Shown in pieces: positions 58,092 through 64,000 of a stretch of 64,000 bases of DNA (positions within the stretch are counted from its first letter, which is position 1; each line of letters starts with the position of its first letter). Below the pieces are notes generated by a model. It saw nothing but the letters and a program-made list of their open reading frames with translations, was not told where the DNA came from and did no database searches. The translations under genes were made by a program, and so were the position numbers. The stretch comes from RHKX01 sp046330285 (GTDB taxonomy: Bacteria > Actinomycetota > Thermoleophilia > Solirubrobacterales > 70-9): contig JAXLSX010000010.1 of the NCBI GenBank assembly GCA_046330285.1, forward strand, positions 1-64,000, given 5' to 3'.

Positions 58092-59546
58092 ATGTCAGCT
58101 CCGCCCGAAGTCAAGACCGAAGTCACCGACCTTCCCGAATCGAAGGTGAAGATCGCCGCGAGCGTCCCTCCGGAGGAGGTCGAGCGCCGCCTGCAGTCCG
58201 CCGCGCGCAGCTTCGCGAGCGAGATGAAGGTGCCCGGATTCCGCAAGGGCAAGGTCCCGCCGGAGATCGTCCTGCAGCGGATCGGCCGCGACGCGGTGAT
58301 GGAGGAGGCGCTCCGCGACGGCATCCCCGACTGGTACGAGCGGGCGCTGATCAGCTCGGGCGTGACTCCGGTCGGCGACCCGCAGCTCGACATGCCGGAT
58401 CCGCCCGCCGAGGGCGCTCCGCTCGAGTTCACGATCGAGGTCGGAGTACGGCCCGTCGCCGAGCTCGGCGAGTACAAGGGGATCGAGGTCCCGCGAACCG
58501 TGCCCGAGGCCCCGGCCGAGGCGATCGACGCCGAGGTCGAGCGGATGCGCGAGAGCCTGGCCGGGCTCGAGACCGTCGAGCGCGCCGCCGGCGACGGCGA
58601 CTTCATCCTGATCGACTACGCCGGCGAGATCGAGGGCGAGGCCTTCGAGGGCGGCGCTGCGACCGACTTCCTCCTCGAGCTCGGCTCGGAGACGCTGATC
58701 GAGGGCTTCAACGAGCAGCTCACCGGCTCCGAGGCGGGGGAGACCCGGACCGTCGAGGTGACCTTCCCCGACGAGTACCACGCCGAGCATCTCTCGGGCA
58801 AGGAGGCGAGCTTCGAGGTCGTCGTCAAGGAGGTTCGCGAGAAGAGCCTCCCCGAGCTCGACGACGACTTCGCCGCCGACAACTCCGACTTCGACACCCT
58901 GGCGGAGCTGCGCGCCGACATCGAGGCGCGGCTCCTGCACCAGGCCGAGCACCAGGTCGAGCACGAGTTCAACGACGCCGCGCTCGACGCCGCTGTCGCC
59001 AACGCCACGATCGACATCCCCGATGACATCGTCGGGGCCCGCGCGACCGAGATGTGGGAGCGGGTGGAGCGGACGCTGCAGCAGCGCGGCATGGACCCGA
59101 ACACCTATCTGCAGATCCAGGGCAAGGACCGCGACGAGGCGATCGCCGACTCGCGCGAGGAGGCCGAGGCCGGCCTCGAGCGGGAAGCGGTCCTGGCCGC
59201 CGTCGCCGATGCGGAGTCGATCGAGGTCTCCGAGGAGGAGATGCTCGAGGCCCTGCAGCCGCCGGCCGGCGAGAAGGGCAAGCCCGAGAAGCTGCTGAAG
59301 CGGATCCGCGCCGAGGGCCGCGACGCGCTCCTCGCCGAGGAGATCCGGATGCGGAAGGCGGCCGAGCTGATCGTCGAGTCGGCGAAGCCGGTCGACGCTC
59401 CGGCCGAAGCCCCGTCAGGGGGGGCAGGGGAGGCCGAGGAGGCCGATTCAGGCGAGGGCGAGAAGCTCTGGACCCCCGAGGGGGAGGGCCAGCCCGAGGC
59501 CGACGCCGGGGATCTCTGGACCCCCGGCGACGACGACAAGGACTAG
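58092..59546 (+). CDS. tig: Trigger factor
   Basis: 484 residues. The ribosome-binding signature GFRKGKVPPEIV is near residue 50; the FKBP-like PPIase domain spans about 155-250 (DGDFILIDYAGEIEGEAFEGGAATDFLLELGSETLIEGFNEQLTG); the rest is the helical chaperone C-domain. An acidic low-complexity tail of about 50 residues contains the repeated LWTPxG (EKLWTPEGEG, GDLWTPGDDD). TAAGGT 9 bases before the ATG suggests a leaderless start. It is first in a tig-clpP-clpX neighbourhood. Confidence 0.96.
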   Translation: MSAPPEVKTEVTDLPESKVKIAASVPPEEVERRLQSAARSFASEMKVPGFRKGKVPPEIVLQRIGRDAVMEEALRDGIPDWYERALISSGVTPVGDPQLDMPDPPAEGAPLEFTIEVGVRPVAELGEYKGIEVPRTVPEAPAEAIDAEVERMRESLAGLETVERAAGDGDFILIDYAGEIEGEAFEGGAATDFLLELGSETLIEGFNEQLTGSEAGETRTVEVTFPDEYHAEHLSGKEASFEVVVKEVREKSLPELDDDFAADNSDFDTLAELRADIEARLLHQAEHQVEHEFNDAALDAAVANATIDIPDDIVGARATEMWERVERTLQQRGMDPNTYLQIQGKDRDEAIADSREEAEAGLEREAVLAAVADAESIEVSEEEMLEALQPPAGEKGKPEKLLKRIRAEGRDALLAEEIRMRKAAELIVESAKPVDAPAEAPSGGAGEAEEADSGEGEKLWTPEGEGQPEADAGDLWTPGDDDKD

Positions 59547-59553
59547 GCGTCCG

Positions 59554-59575
59554 GCCGGCCCGCGGACGGGCCGGC
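59554..59575. terminator. Hairpin after tig
   Basis: Nine-base stem GCCGGCCCG / CGGGCCGGC with a CGGA loop, 8 bases after the tig stop and 12 before the end of the convergent secreted-protein gene. Same CGGA loop as the hairpin at 5044-5067. No T-run. Confidence 0.6.
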
Positions 59576-59586
59576 GCGGCGGCCGT

Positions 59587-60039
59587 CTACTTGGCGGTCT
59601 TGAAGTCCTGCCCCGGGACCTTGCAGACCTGGTTCTTGAGTTCGAACCTGTTCGTCTTGATCGTGCCCGCGACGGCCTTGCCGTGGCGCTTGACCTTGCC
59701 CTGGAGGCTGATCTTGAGGCCGATCGAGTCGTCGGTGAGAATGACGTTGAACTGGTTCGAGGAGTCGACCGTGATCGGGTCGAGCGCCGAGTAGTTGAAG
59801 CGCTTGTTGACCCGGCCGCCCTTGCCTTCGCAGCGGGTCAGCACTTTCTGAGCCGAGAAGCCGGAGATCTTCTGCGGATCGCCGCCGGAGACCTTCACGC
59901 GGAGGTTCACGAGCGTCGCCTTGTCGCCGACGATCTGACCGGTCTGCTTGATCGTCTTCGAGCCTGCGAGCGCCGAGCCGGCGAACGCGAGGCCGGCGAC
60001 GATCACGAGGAGGATCGCGGTCGTGGTCGTTCTCTTCAT
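59587..60039 (-). CDS. Secreted small beta-rich protein
   Basis: 150 residues. Signal peptide MKRTTTTAILLVIVAGLAFA, then a beta-rich basic domain (KTIKQTGQIVGDKATLVNLRVKVSGG, FNVILTDDSIGLKISLQGKVKRHGKAVAGTIKTNRFELKNQVCKV) with two Cys. It resembles, in size and plan, the secreted protein at 61708-62136 on the other side of clpP; they may be distant paralogues. Function unknown. It lies within the tig-clpP gap on the opposite strand. Confidence 0.75.
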   Translation of the reverse strand: MKRTTTTAILLVIVAGLAFAGSALAGSKTIKQTGQIVGDKATLVNLRVKVSGGDPQKISGFSAQKVLTRCEGKGGRVNKRFNYSALDPITVDSSNQFNVILTDDSIGLKISLQGKVKRHGKAVAGTIKTNRFELKNQVCKVPGQDFKTAK

Positions 60040-60243
60040 CGTTTCTCCCTTCCAGGGGCCAGGGTCCGCCTGCCCCGCTGAAGCTGTGGTTTCTGGTTTG
60101 TCTAGGCCTTAACTCATGAGGACGCCCACGGTTGCGCTCGCGCGGCCGGGTCGGCCCTCCTCGCCTCCGGCGCCACGGTACCAGCGGCTCGGCCCGCCGA
60201 TGCCCGAAGACCCGCCGGACCGCTTCTATAAACTGCCGCGCCG

Positions 60244-60828
60244 ATGAGCCCGATGGTTCCAATGGTGGTCGAGCAGACCTCGCGCGGCGAGCGCGCGTTC
60301 GACATCTACTCCCGCCTGCTCAACGAGCGGATCATCTTCCTCGGGACGCCGGTGACCGACGACATCGCGAACCTGATCGTCGCCCAGCTGATCCACCTCG
60401 AGTCCGAGGATCCTGACAAGGACATCTCGATGTACATCAACTCGCCGGGCGGATCCGTCTACGCGGGCCTGGCGATCTACGACACGATGCAGTACATCAA
60501 GCCCGACGTGCAGACCATCTGCGTCGGGATCGCGATGAGCATGGGGGCGCTCCTGCTCAGCGGCGGCACGGCCGGCAAGCGGATGGCCACCCCGAACTCG
60601 AAGATCCTGATCCACCAGGTTTCCGGCGGGTTCCAGGGCCAGGCGACCGACATCGAGATCCACGCCAAGGAGATCATCGACATTCGCCGCCGGCTCGACG
60701 AGATCATCGCCAAGCACACCGGCCAGGACATCGAGCGCGTCAAGCGCGACACCGAGCGCGACTACTTCATGAGCGCCGAGGAAGCCGTCGAGTACAACAT
60801 CGTCGACCGGGTGATCGAGAACCGCTGA
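60244..60828 (+). CDS. clpP: ATP-dependent Clp protease proteolytic subunit ClpP
   Basis: 194 residues. The catalytic triad is complete: Ser99 in IAMSMGALLL, His124 in ILIHQVSGG and Asp173 in RDTERDYFM. The N-terminus SPMVPMVVEQTSRGERAFDIYSRLL includes the axial loop. It forms the tetradecameric peptidase with ClpX (encoded nearby) or ClpC. A TAAACT/TATAAA element at 60227-60234 lies about 9 bases before the ATG, so the mRNA is nearly leaderless. Only one clpP is in the window, whereas many actinobacteria have clpP1P2 in tandem. Confidence 0.97.
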   Translation: MSPMVPMVVEQTSRGERAFDIYSRLLNERIIFLGTPVTDDIANLIVAQLIHLESEDPDKDISMYINSPGGSVYAGLAIYDTMQYIKPDVQTICVGIAMSMGALLLSGGTAGKRMATPNSKILIHQVSGGFQGQATDIEIHAKEIIDIRRRLDEIIAKHTGQDIERVKRDTERDYFMSAEEAVEYNIVDRVIENR

Positions 60829-60832
60829 GACG

Positions 60833-61711
60833 GTGCTCGCTCCCCGCCGGATCCTCCTCGCCGCGCTGATCATCGCCCTGCCGGCGTTCCCGGCGGCCGC
60901 GCAGGCGAAGATCATCGACGTCCATCCGCAGGGTCCCGCGACCAACCCGCTCCAGAAGGCGATCAACCGCGCCGACCCGGGCGATCGGATCAGGGTCCAT
61001 CAGGGCCGCTACCGGAAGTCGATCGAGGTCGATAAGCGGCTCGAGATCGTCGGCGCGAAGAACGAGCGCCGGCCGGTGATCGACGCCCGCTGCTTCGACA
61101 GCATCGTCGTCGACGTCCAGGCCAACGGCGTCTCGCTCGACGGGCTCAAGATCCAAGGGTCAGCCGATGCGTTCACCGTCAACTTCATCAACATCAGCCG
61201 CGGCAAGGTCAACGACCTGAAGCTGGTCAACACCTGTGGGCAGGCGCTCTACGGCGTCAACGTCTACGGGGAGGGCGCGATCCGGATCACCGGCAACGAC
61301 GCCCGGGGATACCTCGACGCCGGCTACTACGTGGGCAGCATCGGGACGACCGGCAACGGGTCGCTGGTGATCGCCAACAACACCGCCAGCGGCAACAACC
61401 GCGGCGCGATCGTCGAGGACTCCTTCGACACCGACGTCGACATCCGCGTCATCGGCAACGACTTCCACGACAACACGATCTCCGGGGAGGGGATCCCGAG
61501 CGGGATCTTCGTCCACAACTCCGACCACACGCTGATCGCGAACAACCGGACCGACGACAACGGCGTCTACGGGATCCACGTGGATCCGCAGTCCGACGAC
61601 AACGTCATCGACGACAACCGCGCGGCCGGCAACGGCACCGCGAACTACTTCGACGAGGGAACCGGCAACTGCGGCGCCGGGAACTCGTTCCCGATGCCGC
61701 CCTGCGTCTAG
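60833..61711 (+). CDS. Secreted right-handed beta-helix protein
   Basis: 292 residues. Signal peptide ILLAALIIALPAFPAAAQA; the mature chain KIIDVHPQGPATNPLQKAINRADPGDRIRVHQGRY is the standard cap of NosD/pectate-lyase-like parallel beta helices, followed by Asn-rich turns (NDARGYLDAGYYVGS, IANNTASGNNRGAIVEDS, NNRTDDNGVYGIHVD). Probably a cell-surface carbohydrate-binding or -modifying protein. Its GTG is 4 bases after the clpP stop, so it is likely co-transcribed with clpP, an odd pairing. Confidence 0.85.
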   Translation: MLAPRRILLAALIIALPAFPAAAQAKIIDVHPQGPATNPLQKAINRADPGDRIRVHQGRYRKSIEVDKRLEIVGAKNERRPVIDARCFDSIVVDVQANGVSLDGLKIQGSADAFTVNFINISRGKVNDLKLVNTCGQALYGVNVYGEGAIRITGNDARGYLDAGYYVGSIGTTGNGSLVIANNTASGNNRGAIVEDSFDTDVDIRVIGNDFHDNTISGEGIPSGIFVHNSDHTLIANNRTDDNGVYGIHVDPQSDDNVIDDNRAAGNGTANYFDEGTGNCGAGNSFPMPPCV

Positions 61712-62136
61712 CGCTGGGCCAGGGACTCCTGCCAGGTCGTCGATTGCTGGCAGTTCGTGTGGCCCGGGGGGTTGCCCTTAGCGGTGAGGGTTCCTGAGAC
61801 CTTCGTCAGGTCGCGCTTGTACTTGCCGGTCACCTTCGAGGTGACGCCGTCGACCTTCAGCGTGCCCTTGAACGCCCGCTTCTCGACGGTCAGCTTTCCG
61901 AACTTCGCCGACGGGCTGTAGAAGGTGCCGCCGCCGTCGCAGTCCATCTTCAGGTTCGAGTAGACGAGGTTCTTGACCTTGGCCGGCTTGCCCTGCTTGT
62001 AGACGGTGTCGAAGGAGATGCCGAAGGCGACGAGGCGGTCGGTCGCGGTGTGGGCGCCGGCCGCGGGCCCGATGGCCAGGCTGGCCACTGCGACGGCGGC
62101 GATCAGTGCGGTGAACGTGGTTCGGCGGCTCTTCAT
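61708..62136 (-). CDS. Secreted small beta-rich protein
   Basis: 142 residues. Signal peptide TTFTALIAAVAVASLAIGPAAGA, then ATDRLVAFGISFDTVYKQGKPAKVKNLVYSNLKMDCDGGGTFYS and KGTLKVDGVTSKVTGKYKRDLTKVSGTLTAKGN, ending with a second Cys in TNCQQSTTW. Same plan as the protein at 59587-60039: two Cys, Lys-rich beta strands. ATG 62136 has a GGGAG upstream. It overlaps the stop of the beta-helix gene by 4 bases and faces clpX. Confidence 0.75.
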   Translation of the reverse strand: MKSRRTTFTALIAAVAVASLAIGPAAGAHTATDRLVAFGISFDTVYKQGKPAKVKNLVYSNLKMDCDGGGTFYSPSAKFGKLTVEKRAFKGTLKVDGVTSKVTGKYKRDLTKVSGTLTAKGNPPGHTNCQQSTTWQESLAQR

Positions 62137-62296
62137 CCCTGGGCTCCCTCTAGCGGACTGCGACCGTCTGAACATATGGCTCGCGGCGGTCTCGGGTCAA
62201 CCCGCGTGCAACGCGTCGGCCGGTTGCAGGGACGCGGGGGCGAGGCGCGTAACTGAGGTGCGTTCGCGCCTTGCGGGGTTTCGTACCCTTTGACGG

Positions 62297-62314
62297 CGCG
62301 GATCCGTATCCGCG
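62297..62314. promoter_or_regulatory. Inverted repeat upstream of clpX
   Basis: CGCGGAT-CCGT-ATCCGCG, a perfect 7-base inverted repeat 20 bases before the clpX start. About 20 bases further up, CGC-N5-GCG at 62265-62275 resembles the general shape of a ClgR box. Either may regulate clpX; neither is proven. Confidence 0.4.
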
Positions 62315-62334
62315 ACTAGGCAAGGAAAGAGACC

Positions 62335-63624
<1,290 letters not shown>

Positions 63625-63758
63625 ACCGTCTCCGAGGGGGCGCCTCGGGTCGGTGGCGTCGCCGGCGACCGGAGGCATCACACCTCCGTCACGTCCCCGC
63701 GCTGATTCGGCACCGAAAGGTGCTGACCTGCGCGCCGCCCGGTGCCATCGTCGGGGGC

Positions 63759-64000
63759 GTGGGCAACAGTCGTGCATTTGACCCGGATAGTCCGGGTGAA
63801 TCGCACTACCGATCGGGCGGACCTCATCCCGATGAGGTCGTCGCGGGTTTCGCGAGGAGACAGTTCGGCGTGGTCTCGAGGGCCCAGCTCCTCGCTGCCG
63901 GACTCAGTCGGCATGAGATCGACGACCGCGTGGCCTCCGGCCACCTTCGCCCCGAGCATCGCGGCGTCTATTCCGTCGGGCACCGATCCGGCGGCTGGCC
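63759..64000 (+). CDS. AbiEi-antitoxin-domain protein, 3'-partial
   Basis: GTG at 63759 opens a frame that stays open to the window edge (80 codons). After a 28-residue extension, FARRQFGVVSRAQLLAAGLS and the following HEIDDRVASGHLRPEHRGVYSVGH match the winged-helix AbiEi antitoxin N-terminal domain common in actinobacteria, where it is often fused to a DUF559/VSR-like endonuclease domain. The C-terminal part is missing, so a nuclease function cannot be judged. The 134 bases between clpX and this gene show nothing I recognise. Confidence 0.65.
   Translation, partial: MGNSRAFDPDSPGESHYRSGGPHPDEVVAGFARRQFGVVSRAQLLAAGLSRHEIDDRVASGHLRPEHRGVYSVGHRSGGW

Overview
The window reads as chromosomal DNA of a very GC-rich actinobacterium. 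Gene families, GTG/TTG starts, F420 biosynthesis genes, an ethylmalonyl-CoA pathway pair (meaA, ccr), the ClpP/ClpX/trigger factor set and many small secreted proteins fit Actinomycetota, and the style (no mycobacterial or streptomycete hallmark genes) suggests the class Thermoleophilia (Solirubrobacterales or relatives). That placement is inference. Coding density is high, genes lie in short runs of one to four, and neighbours often overlap by 4 bases (ATGA, GTGA, TTGA). Many single genes have a TAnnnT hexamer 6-10 bases before the start codon and no ribosome binding site, which suggests leaderless mRNAs.

Layout: 1-3.0 kb, minus-strand meaA, acetyltransferase and ABA4-like gene; 3-10 kb, a metallo-hydrolase, a secreted protein, clpS, a LysR regulator with a divergent small gene, a fatty acid hydroxylase and a two-component system; 10.2-10.7 kb, a gene-free stretch holding a tandem array of four 41-base hairpins; 10.7-17 kb, ccr, a MarR/MFS efflux pair, a coiled-coil nuclease-fold protein and a lactate monooxygenase-like enzyme; 17-21.9 kb, YgfZ, a DtxR/Nramp manganese operon and an aquaporin; 22-27.3 kb, the F420 cluster (fbiC converging on npdG-cofD-cofC-cofE); 27.3-33 kb, acyl-CoA metabolism (thioesterase, HMG-CoA lyase family, 3-hydroxybutyryl-CoA dehydrogenase, acyl-CoA carboxylase beta) with a DivIVA-like gene; 33-36.4 kb, a flavodoxin-fold reductase, a P450 and a degenerate M28 membrane protein; 36.4-37.7 kb, tRNA-Arg, small genes and tRNA-His.

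At 37.67-41.32 kb a lower-GC island sits behind tRNA-His, bounded by a 47-base direct repeat of the tRNA 3' end. It carries only two genes, an IMPase-family phosphatase and a 722-residue membrane-anchored protein of unknown function, and no integrase. From 41.3 to 58 kb there is a mosaic of housekeeping and accessory enzymes (DHFR-like, TetR pair with its operator, macro domain, esterase, PfpI, squalene synthase-like, PfkB kinase, an ECF sigma-Ogt pair, CtaG-like plus spermidine-synthase-like, CorA, aldo/keto reductase). The right end, 58-63.6 kb, holds trigger factor, clpP and clpX, separated by three secreted-protein genes. A truncated AbiEi-antitoxin-like gene reaches the right edge.

The most unusual observations are the 62-base-period hairpin array at 10,340-10,566, whose stems differ in sequence but keep pairing; the integrase-less two-gene island in tRNA-His; a 49-base dispersed repeat that in both copies runs into the stop codon of a minus-strand gene; and a clpX that appears to start at CTG.
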